Below are positions 17,815 through 26,261 of a stretch of DNA of 64,000 nucleotides, in pieces. Within the stretch, counting starts at the first letter, position 1. Each line of letters starts with the position of its first letter. The notes beneath the pieces were generated by a model, which worked only from the letters and a program-made list of their open reading frames with translations, searched no databases and was not told where the DNA came from. The translations under genes and the position numbers were made by a program. The DNA comes from Caballeronia sordidicola (lineage in GTDB: Bacteria; Pseudomonadota; Gammaproteobacteria; Burkholderiales; Burkholderiaceae). Location of the stretch: the NCBI RefSeq assembly GCF_001544455.2, contig NZ_FCOC02000003.1, positions 372,001 through 436,000 on the forward strand, read 5' to 3'.

Positions 17815-18074
17815 TTGTTCAATGTAGTTGCAAAGCGAGTGCTGCTGCTTCGCGCAATGGTTGCATAGGCGGTTGAGTAAGAAGGGACGCCAGGCGGGAC
17901 CCGTCAAGCTGTCGGCGAGAGCATGCATGCGCCAAGCGGGCGCTAGTTGGCTTAATACCGTGTTGGCCTGAATACGGATGTAGCCAGTCCGGCTGATGTA
18001 AGGATGCCCCCGGCATGGGACTCGAAAAGTCTCAGGCAAGTCGGGATTACACGATCCAACGAAAGGGAAACGCC

Positions 18075-18968
18075 ATGATTGTTCGCTTCAACGAGATCTT
18101 TGCCAGCGTGTGCTTCGCCGTTTTGTCCAGCATCGCCGTAACTGCTCATGCTGAAGCGGCGGGAACCGCTTATGAAATCAAGCTTCCGACTACCTTCGCA
18201 AAAACTGTCGTACCGCCGGCAAAAGTCGCAAAGGCGGGGAAGATCGTCATGTGCACTGAACTGGGCGATCCTCCGGCCGGCTTTTTGGCTGAGGACGGTT
18301 CAACGCCGAAGGGGTTCAATGTAGATATCATGTCTGCAATCGGTCCGGTGATGGGCGTGAAGACAGAGGTGATCAACTATCCCTTTGCCGACATTTTCGC
18401 TGCCCTGGATTCAGGGAAGTGCGACGCGGTCATGTCGAGCAGCTCGAAAAGCCCTGCTCGTGTCGCTCGCTATAACTTCGTTACCTACATGACCATGCGC
18501 TTGGGTTTGATGGTTCCCAAGGGCAATCCCCTTAATCTCAAAACCTTTGACGATTTGGCCGGACACCGCGGGGCCGTCCTCGTGTCGAGCACGACCGAGC
18601 GACTTTTGAAAGCAGCAAGCGCCAAAGCGGTATCCGAAGGAAAAAGCCCGATTGAAATCCAGTCATATCCGCAGAACACGACGGTGTTCCATCAGTTGCA
18701 ACTTGGACGCGTCGACGCTTTCGTTGGCGATGCAATGACTATTGGCTACTGGGAACACCTGAGTAATGGCCGTTTCCAGGTTGGGGGATTGCCCGTTGAG
18801 CCGCTGACAATTGGCATTGTCATGCGCAAGGATGATCCGCAAATAGAAGACGCCGTGCGGAAAGCCTATATCTCCCTTTTTGACAGCGGCTATGTTCAGC
18901 AGTCGAGCAAGAAATGGGGCATGGACGGTTTCATAACGCTGTGCCGCGACGAAAAACCCTGTTCCTGA
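18075..18968 (+). CDS. Polar amino acid-type ABC substrate-binding protein (SBP_bac_3), copy 2
   Basis: A 297-residue exported binding protein with a signal peptide ending near AHA-EAA. Family-3 motifs are seen: GFNVDIMSAIGPVMG, and PARVARYNFVTY in place of the usual ERxxxxDFS. The start at MIVRFNEI is supported by GAAAGGGA 6-8 bp upstream. It resembles copy 1 through most of its length and ends in LCRDEKPCS, again with two spaced cysteines. It heads an operon with two permeases and an ATPase, so this is probably the main receptor of that importer. Confidence 0.85.
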   Translation: MIVRFNEIFASVCFAVLSSIAVTAHAEAAGTAYEIKLPTTFAKTVVPPAKVAKAGKIVMCTELGDPPAGFLAEDGSTPKGFNVDIMSAIGPVMGVKTEVINYPFADIFAALDSGKCDAVMSSSSKSPARVARYNFVTYMTMRLGLMVPKGNPLNLKTFDDLAGHRGAVLVSSTTERLLKAASAKAVSEGKSPIEIQSYPQNTTVFHQLQLGRVDAFVGDAMTIGYWEHLSNGRFQVGGLPVEPLTIGIVMRKDDPQIEDAVRKAYISLFDSGYVQQSSKKWGMDGFITLCRDEKPCS

Positions 18969-19097
18969 TTCGCAATATCTGCGGGGCCGCCGTGTAAGCT
19001 CAACTTGGTCCGTGCGTTGTTCGATACAGAAGTATCGTTAATATCAGGTTGGGTTGCGACGTTAATAGAACCACTCTAGAGCGAAGAGACCTCCGAA

Positions 19098-19820
19098 ATG
19101 CACTTCGACGCAGGCTATTTTTTCGGCTTCGTTTTTCATCCTCCGCTCGCGCTCTTACGAGGGTTGATGACAACCGTTTTGACAACGTTCGTGTCCATGG
19201 CGTTCGGCGTGCTGGCAGGACTATTTCTTTCAATCTGCGGTGTGTCACCGTGGCGTGCGATCCGGTGGGTCAACACCGTATATATTTTTATTTTTCGCGG
19301 TACGCCTTTGTTGGTGCAGGTAATCATTATTTATTTTGGCCTTCCATACTTGATCAATGTCGATCTGTTCCCTCAAAGCGTTCAGCTCTTCGGCTTCATT
19401 TCAGTTGGGGGTGCGGTCGTGGCCGGAGTCACGGCGTTTGCTTTACACGAAGCTGCTTATTTCAGCGAGATCGCCAGAGCCGCGATTGCCTCCGTTGAAA
19501 GCGGTCAGTGGGAAGCGGGCAGAGCGCTTGGGATGACGCCGGGACTGGTCATGAGACGAATAATCTTGCCGCAGGCGGTTCGGATCATGTTGCCCCCGCT
19601 TGGAAATCAGATCAACGGAATGTTGAAGGCGACCTCTCTGTTGTATCTGATCGCAGTTCCCGAAATGCTCTTCATTGCCGATGCCGTCCAATCCGTTAAT
19701 TACAAGACTCTCGAGGTCTACTTGGGCGTCTCTGTTTATTACCTCGCGCTGACGACCGCCTGGGGATATATACAGGAAGCGCTGGAAAAGCATTACTCAA
19801 AGGGCTTCGGGTTGATATGA
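19098..19820 (+). CDS. Polar amino acid-type ABC permease (HisM/GlnP-like)
   Basis: A 240-residue inner-membrane permease. An N-terminal FxPPxALLRGL segment precedes the first helix, and the cytoplasmic coupling loop is in EIARAAIASVESGQWEAGRALG. About five membrane helices are seen. It lies between the binding protein and a second permease 48 bp downstream, the usual pairing for a heterodimeric polar amino acid importer. Confidence 0.85.
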   Translation: MHFDAGYFFGFVFHPPLALLRGLMTTVLTTFVSMAFGVLAGLFLSICGVSPWRAIRWVNTVYIFIFRGTPLLVQVIIIYFGLPYLINVDLFPQSVQLFGFISVGGAVVAGVTAFALHEAAYFSEIARAAIASVESGQWEAGRALGMTPGLVMRRIILPQAVRIMLPPLGNQINGMLKATSLLYLIAVPEMLFIADAVQSVNYKTLEVYLGVSVYYLALTTAWGYIQEALEKHYSKGFGLI

Positions 19821-19868
19821 CATGCGAGATCTTGGTAAGAGCGGAAAAACAGCGCCGGGAGAGCATCC

Positions 19869-20636
19869 TTGAACTTTGATCTGCACTACTTTCTTGAGCT
19901 GGTGTTTTCGCCGCCGCCACAATTGCTCTACGCAGTCTGGATTACGATTTCGGTAACCCTCACGTCAATGACCGTAGGTGTATTGATCGGACTGGTACTG
20001 GCGTTGTTCGGGAACAGCCGTCTTGGAGCATTGAAAGGACTTAATCGTTTCTACGTTTGGTTTTTTCGTGGAACGCCCGTTCTGGTTCAGATGTTCCTCA
20101 TTTATTTCGGGTTGCCATCGTTGTTTGGCGTCGATCTCTTCCCTTCGACAATCCACACGCTGCAGTTTTCGATCAGCGGCAGCATAGTTGCCGGGATTCT
20201 AGCGTTCAGTTTGCACGAAGCGGCATATATGAGCGAAATCACAAGGGCCGGGATCAGATCAGTCGACCAAGGCCAAAAGGAAGCGGCGCAGGCGCTTGGC
20301 ATGTCAGGCGCTTTGGCCATGCGTAGAATAATCCTTCCCCAGGCATTTCGAACCATTCTTCCGTCGCTGGGTAACCAATGCAATTTGATGTTCAAGACCA
20401 CGGCGTTCTTGAGCGTCATCGCTGTTCCTGAACTCGTGCATGTTGCCGACAGCCTGCGGTCCGGGAACTTCAAGACCTTCGAGGCTTATGGCGCAATTTC
20501 GGTTTACTACCTGTTGCTAAGCGGAGCGTGGATGGTGTTCCAGCGGTGGGTTGAAAATCGGCTTTCCTTAAGTCAGTGCACGAGCGCCAAGATGCTGGAC
20601 ACAAAAACTGCCGCACTTTCAGGAATGGAGATCTGA
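19869..20636 (+). CDS. Polar amino acid-type ABC permease (HisQ/GlnP-like)
   Basis: A 255-residue permease homologous to the preceding one ([12 protein letters not shown], then [22 protein letters not shown] for ATPase coupling). Translation appears to start at a TTG (19869) with GGGAGAG about 6 bp upstream. The protein has a longer hydrophilic tail than its partner. The stop lies 1 bp before the ATG of the ATPase gene, indicating coupled expression. Confidence 0.85.
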   Translation: MNFDLHYFLELVFSPPPQLLYAVWITISVTLTSMTVGVLIGLVLALFGNSRLGALKGLNRFYVWFFRGTPVLVQMFLIYFGLPSLFGVDLFPSTIHTLQFSISGSIVAGILAFSLHEAAYMSEITRAGIRSVDQGQKEAAQALGMSGALAMRRIILPQAFRTILPSLGNQCNLMFKTTAFLSVIAVPELVHVADSLRSGNFKTFEAYGAISVYYLLLSGAWMVFQRWVENRLSLSQCTSAKMLDTKTAALSGMEI

Positions 20637-20637
20637 C

Positions 20638-21414
20638 ATGGCCGAAGGACTGGCAACACCCGCCGTTGAACTCCGCGACGTGAGCAAATCATTCGGAAAC
20701 CTGACGGTATTCGAGCACGTCTCTTTGAGAGTAGAAAGCCAGGAGACGGTCGTTGTTATCGGCCCATCTGGATCAGGCAAGACCACACTCATCCGCTGTA
20801 TCAACCTTCTTGAAGAAATCCAGACCGGAGATATCTTCGTCAACGGCGCTCTTGTCAGCGGCAAAACGGTGGGCGGTAAAAAAATAAGCCTAAGTGAAAA
20901 AGAGAAAACGGCGACACGTCGAAGTGTGGGCATGGTCTTTCAACGCTTTAATCTTTTTCCGCATCTCACCGCGCTTCAAAACGTCATTGAAGCTCCTGTG
21001 CATGTTTTGAAGTTGACGAAGCAGAAAGCCACCCGGGAAGCCATGGCTCTTCTTGAGCGTGTTGGTCTGGCGGACAAGCGAGATCAGTATCCTGCTCAGC
21101 TATCCGGTGGGCAGCAGCAACGAGTCGCCATTGCGCGTGTCCTCGCAATGAAGCCCAATATTGTTCTGTTTGACGAGCCCACAAGCGCACTTGACCCTGA
21201 GATGGTCGGGGAGGTCTTGTCGGTCATGAAAGAACTGGCGAGGAGCGGAATGACCATGATCGTCGTGACGCACGAAATGGGGTTCGCCCGAGAAGTTGCC
21301 GATCGTGTGATTGTTATGGATAAGGGCGTGATCATTGAAGACGGTTCGCCTGACCAGATCTTCTCTCAATCAAATAACGCGCGTACGGTGTCATTTTTGA
21401 AGCGTGTCGCATAA
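20638..21414 (+). CDS. Polar amino acid-type ABC ATPase (GlnQ/HisP-like)
   Basis: A 258-residue ATPase: Walker [10 protein letters not shown] at residues 42-50, Q-loop [10 protein letters not shown], signature LSGGQQQRV, Walker [13 protein letters not shown] and switch His VTHEMGF. The insertion around [15 protein letters not shown] is typical of this subfamily. It completes the importer begun at 18075, which has a binding protein, two permeases and this ATPase. Confidence 0.9.
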   Translation: MAEGLATPAVELRDVSKSFGNLTVFEHVSLRVESQETVVVIGPSGSGKTTLIRCINLLEEIQTGDIFVNGALVSGKTVGGKKISLSEKEKTATRRSVGMVFQRFNLFPHLTALQNVIEAPVHVLKLTKQKATREAMALLERVGLADKRDQYPAQLSGGQQQRVAIARVLAMKPNIVLFDEPTSALDPEMVGEVLSVMKELARSGMTMIVVTHEMGFAREVADRVIVMDKGVIIEDGSPDQIFSQSNNARTVSFLKRVA

Positions 21415-21474
21415 GACCTTTAACGAAGCCAGATGGCAGCGGCCAGGCATGCGTGATAAACCAGGGCAGCCGTA

Positions 21475-22827
21475 ATGGAGGTAACGCAAAGAATGCCGGA
21501 TATGTCTGCCACACGTCAGATAGCTGAGTTTGTCTCAAATCAGCGCACGTTACCTTTGACCGTTGTGGAGCGGGCGAAGCTGCACATAGCCGACACGTTG
21601 GCGTGCATCCTGGCCGGGTCGTCAACGCATGCTGCCTCTATATTCATGGAGATTTCGGCGCCATCCAACCACAAGGCTCGGGTAATCGTTCCGGGGCTTG
21701 GGCATTGGGATGATCCGTCGCTAGCAGCAATGCTTACTGGCATATGCGCTCACGCGGACGATTTTGATGACACCAGCGAACAATCGATGAACGGTCATCC
21801 GAGCGCGCCGATTCTAAGTGCGCTCTTGCCGACCGCATGCATGACGAACGCAAGCGGCCTGGATGTGATTCGCGCATACGCTGTAGGCGTTGAGGTTGCG
21901 TGCAAGCTAGGCAGTGCTCTCGGCGCAGCACATACGCGGCGAGGCTGGCATACGATGTCAACCCTCGGCGCACTGGGCGCTACGGCAGCCGCCGCCGCTT
22001 TGCGTGGCCTGGACGAGAGTCAGACGGAGCGAGCGTTTGCAATCGGATGTTCTTTTGCCGGGGGGGTGCTTGGCAACACGGGCACCATGACCAAGACTCT
22101 TCATTGTGGTCGCGCCGCGCAGGCGGGGTACCTCGCGGCGGCGCTCGCCGAGCGAGGATTCACGGCAGGCACTCACATCCTGGAAGCTCCACATGGTTTT
22201 TTGGACGCGCTTACTGACCGGTCAAAACATCGGATAGAGTTGCCAGCGCTTGGCGAAGAATGGGAACTACTCACCCCTGGGCTAGCAGTGAAACTCTATC
22301 CCTGTTGCAGTTGCACTCACCTTTCGATTGACGCTGCAATCGAAATCTCTAAACGCCATTCGTTCGATATTCAGAAGATCGCTCATGTCTCATGTTTCGT
22401 GCGAAACGAATGCACAGACTATTTGCGATTTCCCAATCCAAAGACAGGCATTGAGGCCAAGTTTAGTATGAACTTCACGGTTGCTGTCGCCTTGGCACGC
22501 GGCAAGATAACGCTGGACGATTTCGATACGGCCGCGCTCAGCCAAGAAGATATTGCCCTTCTCATGCCAAAGGTCCACATGAAAACCTGGGCCGGCGAGG
22601 AAGAAAGAGGTTTGGTAGAGGTGGTCTTGACGGACGGAACTCGTTTTACGGCGACGCGCGACGTTCCTCGGGGCTCTCCCGGAGATCCAGCAAGTTGGGC
22701 CGATATCCTTGCGAAACTCCAGGATGCAGAGGCGCGTGCCAGGAACCGTATGCAAACGCCTCTTGCGATGTTCTTCGCGTCGCTACAAAGCATGGAAACT
22801 CAAAGTCAATTCAGCGATCTGCTTTAG
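21475..22827 (+). CDS. MmgE/PrpD family protein
   Basis: A 450-residue protein of the MmgE/PrpD fold. The early signature is AKLHIADTLACILAGS, with the conserved CAHADDFDDTSEQSMNGHPS segment that in PrpD lines the active site (usually HxxDxD...H). The middle segment KTLHCGRAAQAGYLAA is also typical. Characterised members include 2-methylcitrate dehydratase, cis-aconitate decarboxylase and epimerase/dehydratase-like enzymes on acids. Here a dehydration, decarboxylation or isomerisation of a carboxylate intermediate is a reasonable guess. It lies 60 bp after the ATPase gene, and MocR copy 2 is convergent. Confidence 0.8.
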   Translation: MEVTQRMPDMSATRQIAEFVSNQRTLPLTVVERAKLHIADTLACILAGSSTHAASIFMEISAPSNHKARVIVPGLGHWDDPSLAAMLTGICAHADDFDDTSEQSMNGHPSAPILSALLPTACMTNASGLDVIRAYAVGVEVACKLGSALGAAHTRRGWHTMSTLGALGATAAAAALRGLDESQTERAFAIGCSFAGGVLGNTGTMTKTLHCGRAAQAGYLAAALAERGFTAGTHILEAPHGFLDALTDRSKHRIELPALGEEWELLTPGLAVKLYPCCSCTHLSIDAAIEISKRHSFDIQKIAHVSCFVRNECTDYLRFPNPKTGIEAKFSMNFTVAVALARGKITLDDFDTAALSQEDIALLMPKVHMKTWAGEEERGLVEVVLTDGTRFTATRDVPRGSPGDPASWADILAKLQDAEARARNRMQTPLAMFFASLQSMETQSQFSDLL

Positions 22828-22885
22828 CCAAGGTCATCGGATTCCGGGAGCAATCCCGGGGGGCACGAGTGTCCGTGACCGACCA

Positions 22886-24226
22886 TCACGCCCTGGAAGT
22901 TACGCGGTCGGACGTTGCTGCCGCTTGCGCAAGGGCATCGGCAATCGTCTCGATCTGGCCGACTTCGATGCTTGTCGCAACGCGGATGTGCGCCCGCGGC
23001 GTGACTTGAAAACGCGAACCCGGCTGAACGGCAATCCCTCGCGCGGCTAATGTCACCAGGGCATATTGTTGGTCGGCGACAGGCAGCCATATGCACAATG
23101 CGTCTTCTCCGCTTACTTTGATGCCGCGTTCAGCGAGCGCTTCGACCAATGCATCGCGCCTCTGCGCATAAATTTTTCGGGCGTGAGCAACCTGACGTAG
23201 CGATTCAGGATCGGTGAGGAGCGTTGCGGCGGCGCGTTGCAGGAATCGGCTCGTCCAACCTTCGCGAAAGTTTCTGTTCGCCTGGATCTGATCGGCAAGT
23301 TTCTCGGAACTCGATAGCACGGCGAGCCGGAAGTCGGTTCCAAGCGATTTTGAAAAAGTGCGGATGTGCACTGTGCGCTCGGGATAGGCGGTACCGAGGC
23401 TCAACGGACGGGCGTTTGCCAGGCCAGCCATCCCATCCATCTCGATCAGCGCCGTCGTAGTACTAGAGAGAAGCTTGCGCATTTGATTCAGGCGCGTGGG
23501 ACTGACGCGCATCCCGGTCAAAGAGTGCGATCCGGGTTGATACACGAATGCCGCCGGACGGTGTTCCAGGGCGCTGGCCAACGATTCGGGAATCGGGCCC
23601 TGTGAGTCGCATTCCACGCCGATAGTGCGAGCACCAAGTTTTTCGAGAATGTCGAAGACGCGTAGCGTTGTTGGGTCTTCAATGGCGACGGTTGCGCCGG
23701 GGGCGACAACCATTTGCAGCGCGGTATAGAGCCCGTCGTAGCCGCCATTCACCGCTGTAAATGCACATTTTTTGTATGGCCAGTCCTTTGTCACGACGTC
23801 CTTGAGTTCCTGCGCGATCGTTTCGCGGACGTAGCTGTGAAGGTTCTTGGCTAGATGAGCCTGCTTTAACGCCTTCTGTGGATCAGGAAGCAGAGCTGGA
23901 TCGGGAGTAACAAACCGCAAATCCGCAAGAACATTCTCACCGTAGTTCGCGAAGTCCTCGTACCGTGAAGGACGCATTGCAGTCTGGTCGCCACGGACCC
24001 ATGTTCCCGTTCGGCCGCCGCCGCTGACCATGCGAAAGGCGCGAAGCTGTTTCCACGCCCCCGATATTGTCGCTGGGCTTACCCCAAACGCCTCGGCCAA
24101 TTCGCGGACCGGCGGCAATTGCGTTCCAATGGGAATCGCTCCACTGCGTATGAGGTCAGCTACCGTCAATGCAATTCCTCGCATTGTTCTGGCGCCCACT
24201 TGTTTAACGAAACTCTCAACGTCCAT
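22886..24226 (-). CDS. MocR-type regulator, copy 2
   Basis: A 446-residue protein collinear with copy 1: winged helix (IPIGTQLPPVRELAEAFGVS), then the aminotransferase-like domain with the PLP Lys in RTFSKSLGTDFRL. Most of the sequence between about residues 10 and 430 is shared by eye, so a recent duplication is likely. Differences cluster in the N-terminal 10 residues and the C-terminal tail. Operator copy d begins 11 bp upstream of its start codon, which suggests autoregulation. Whether the two act as heterodimers or respond to different ligands cannot be seen. Confidence 0.85.
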   Translation of the reverse strand: MDVESFVKQVGARTMRGIALTVADLIRSGAIPIGTQLPPVRELAEAFGVSPATISGAWKQLRAFRMVSGGGRTGTWVRGDQTAMRPSRYEDFANYGENVLADLRFVTPDPALLPDPQKALKQAHLAKNLHSYVRETIAQELKDVVTKDWPYKKCAFTAVNGGYDGLYTALQMVVAPGATVAIEDPTTLRVFDILEKLGARTIGVECDSQGPIPESLASALEHRPAAFVYQPGSHSLTGMRVSPTRLNQMRKLLSSTTTALIEMDGMAGLANARPLSLGTAYPERTVHIRTFSKSLGTDFRLAVLSSSEKLADQIQANRNFREGWTSRFLQRAAATLLTDPESLRQVAHARKIYAQRRDALVEALAERGIKVSGEDALCIWLPVADQQYALVTLAARGIAVQPGSRFQVTPRAHIRVATSIEVGQIETIADALAQAAATSDRVTSRA

Positions 24227-24237
24227 CTTGTCCCCGA

Positions 24238-24267
24238 ATGTTCAATAACAAAATTTGAATTGTACAT
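24238..24267 (-). promoter_or_regulatory. Region-A operator, copy d (upstream of MocR copy 2)
   Basis: The half-sites ATGTTCAAT (24238-24246) and ATTGTACAT (24259-24267) have a 12-bp spacer. Unlike the other five copies there is no plus-strand -10 box at the 17-bp position (ACAAAT at 24283). The site therefore probably serves only the minus-strand regulator gene. Confidence 0.65.
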
Positions 24268-24417
24268 TCATTTGGTGCCTGCACAAATCGCGCCGTCCGC
24301 AAGCATGTTGCACGGGTTGCGATGTGCACCGATGGTGATCATATTCTCGATTCGTGCATCTGATTGGTGACAACGTGGCGAGCTTGTGGAGCATTCAAAA
24401 AAACATCTTGCCAATTT

Positions 24418-24468
24418 TTGTTCAATAACATAAAAGCGATTGTACATTTATATTTTCAAACATATCCT
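24418..24468 (+). promoter_or_regulatory. Region-A operator and promoter, copy e (porin)
   Basis: The half-sites TTGTTCAAT (24418-24426) and ATTGTACAT (24439-24447) have a 12-bp spacer. The -35 box TTGTAC (24440-24445) and -10 box TATCCT (24463-24468) are 17 bp apart. The -10 region (24459-24476) is identical over 18 bp to that of copy f. The porin start is 126 bp downstream. Confidence 0.75.
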
Positions 24469-24594
24469 CGTTTCATCCTGTTCAGCGGGCCTTCAGCGCG
24501 AAATGCGTGATCAAGGTGCTAACGGATGGCCATTGTGTGAAGCTGAAATCAAACGCATTCGATCAGGATAACTACGTACAAGGGGAGTTCGACA

Positions 24595-25710
24595 ATGAAA
24601 AAGCGGGTAGCGGCGATGGTTGCAGTTGGCGGATTGACGTCAGCAGTGGGTGTTGCTCACGCGCAAAGCAGCGTGACAATGTATGGCTTGATCGATGACG
24701 GCATCACGTATGTCTCAAACGAGAGCGGCAGCAAGAACTTCAAGATGGATAGCGGAATCGCTCACGGCAACCGTTGGGGCTTCAGGGGGCAGGAGGACCT
24801 TGGTAACGGACTCTCAGCCATTTTTGATGTGGAAGGCGGATTCAACATCAATACCGGAAAAGCAAATAACGGCGGGGCCATATTCGGCCGCCAGTCATGG
24901 GTCGGTCTCGATAGCGTGAAGTGGGGAAAGTTGACCGTCGGCGACCAGTACGACAGTATTTCGGATTACCTCTGCGACTATAACGTCAGCTTTTATGCGA
25001 GCGGATACGGTATCCATCAGGGGGATATTGACCGCATGAGTTGTACGCGTTTGCCGAACGCCGTCAAATACACTTCTCCTCGGATCGGCGGCTTCAAGGC
25101 CGGCGTGATGTATTCGTTCAGCAATGTTGCAGGCAGCTTCCATACTGGCAGCGCGTGGGAGGCGGGCGGCAACTATATCAATGGTCCGCTTCACGTCGGG
25201 GTGGCATACGCCTCCCTACCTGGATATTCCATCGACCCGTATAACCGCTTGGGAACGCCGGTCTTTTTTGGGCAGACCGTAGCCACGGTGACGAACAACG
25301 TTGAAAAGGACCTCAACACCGCGTTCGTGCTGGATAAATACAACATCATGGGAATCGGTGGAAGCTACGCGTTCGGGAAGCTGACCGTGATGGCCAACTT
25401 CACCAGTACCGAATTGGTCTACCGGAATATGACCTCTTATATGCACGTCTACGAAGGCGGCGCGACATACAACTTCACTCCGTCGCTGGAGCTGCTGGGA
25501 GGATATCAGCATGACACTTTCGAAGGTCATACGTGGAACCAGGTATCGGCGGGCTTTCAGTATTTCGCCTCGAAGCGCACTACGCTTTACATCTCCGGCG
25601 ACTTTGTGAAAGCCTCTGCTGGAGTCAATCCGGAGTTGGGCTGGTTCACCACACCGTCGCTATCAAGCACTCAAGCGGACTTGCGAGTTGGCATAACTCA
25701 CAAGTTTTAA
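24595..25710 (+). CDS. Outer-membrane porin, Burkholderiaceae OmpC-like
   Basis: A 371-residue general porin: signal peptide ending GVAHA-QSSVT, first strand SVTMYGLIDDGITYV, the ENGF/VEGGFNINTGK loop and FGRQSWVGL characteristic of beta-proteobacterial porins, and a C-terminal Phe (RVGITHKF) as the BamA signal. It should form a trimeric channel for solute entry. It lies behind its own copy of the region-A operator, so it is probably induced with the importer to let the substrate cross the outer membrane. Confidence 0.9.
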   Translation: MKKRVAAMVAVGGLTSAVGVAHAQSSVTMYGLIDDGITYVSNESGSKNFKMDSGIAHGNRWGFRGQEDLGNGLSAIFDVEGGFNINTGKANNGGAIFGRQSWVGLDSVKWGKLTVGDQYDSISDYLCDYNVSFYASGYGIHQGDIDRMSCTRLPNAVKYTSPRIGGFKAGVMYSFSNVAGSFHTGSAWEAGGNYINGPLHVGVAYASLPGYSIDPYNRLGTPVFFGQTVATVTNNVEKDLNTAFVLDKYNIMGIGGSYAFGKLTVMANFTSTELVYRNMTSYMHVYEGGATYNFTPSLELLGGYQHDTFEGHTWNQVSAGFQYFASKRTTLYISGDFVKASAGVNPELGWFTTPSLSSTQADLRVGITHKF

Positions 25711-26261
25711 ATAGGGTGCGGGCGAGACGGCGGCAGGTTTTCCGTCCTCAGTCGGCGAAGAGCCCGTCACCGGCGCTATCGACGAATGCAGGCGTCTGCA
25801 CTGCTGTCAGCTTGCTCGTTTCCCGGACAATCAGAAACTCGGGACTGGAGCGGAACGCGGCCGGGAAGGTCGATTGGTCATAAAACAATGGCCATCGCCG
25901 CCCCGGAAAATACTCGTCGTGGACTTTTAAGCCGTCTTCCTGACTTGCACGTTCTACATTGCATGTTGCGCCGTGAGGCGTAGCCCCGATAAAGCCCGGT
26001 CCGAACCGAACTGGCCAAGCAACCCGAAAGCGAGGGTAGATTATGTTCAATAACAAAAAAACAATTGTACATTTTTTATATTGAACATATCCTCGTTTCA
26101 TTGTTGAACAAGAAAGATGTCGAGCGGCAGATGGTGCTAGTGACAACGTGCTTGGGGTGAGTGGGAAGTGACACGTTCTTCAGCTTTAGCCACGGCAGAC
26201 GCTCTGACCAAGAATTTTTCGATAAAACGTGGCGGCCTTTTGTTAAAGGCTCGGAGAATAG
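25711..26261. other. Intergenic region upstream of hyuA with operator copy f
   Basis: Of these 551 bp, bases 25711-26040 contain no convincing gene; minus-strand frames there lack domain content. The operator/promoter is at 26043-26093, and the leader before hyuA is about 170 bp. Confidence 0.5.
26043..26093 (+). promoter_or_regulatory. Region-A operator and promoter, copy f (hyu operon)
   Basis: This is the best dyad of the set: ATGTTCAAT (26043-26051), 12-bp spacer, ATTGTACAT (26064-26072). A third half-site, TTGAACAT, lies at 26081-26088. The -35 box TTGTAC (26065-26070) and -10 box TATCCT (26088-26093) are 17 bp apart. The promoter drives hyuA-hyuB and probably the genes after them. Confidence 0.78.

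Noticed and set aside
17754-17822. Upstream start for MocR copy 1 at 17822
   Set aside because: The extra 23 residues translate the operator; the paralogue begins at the equivalent of 17753.
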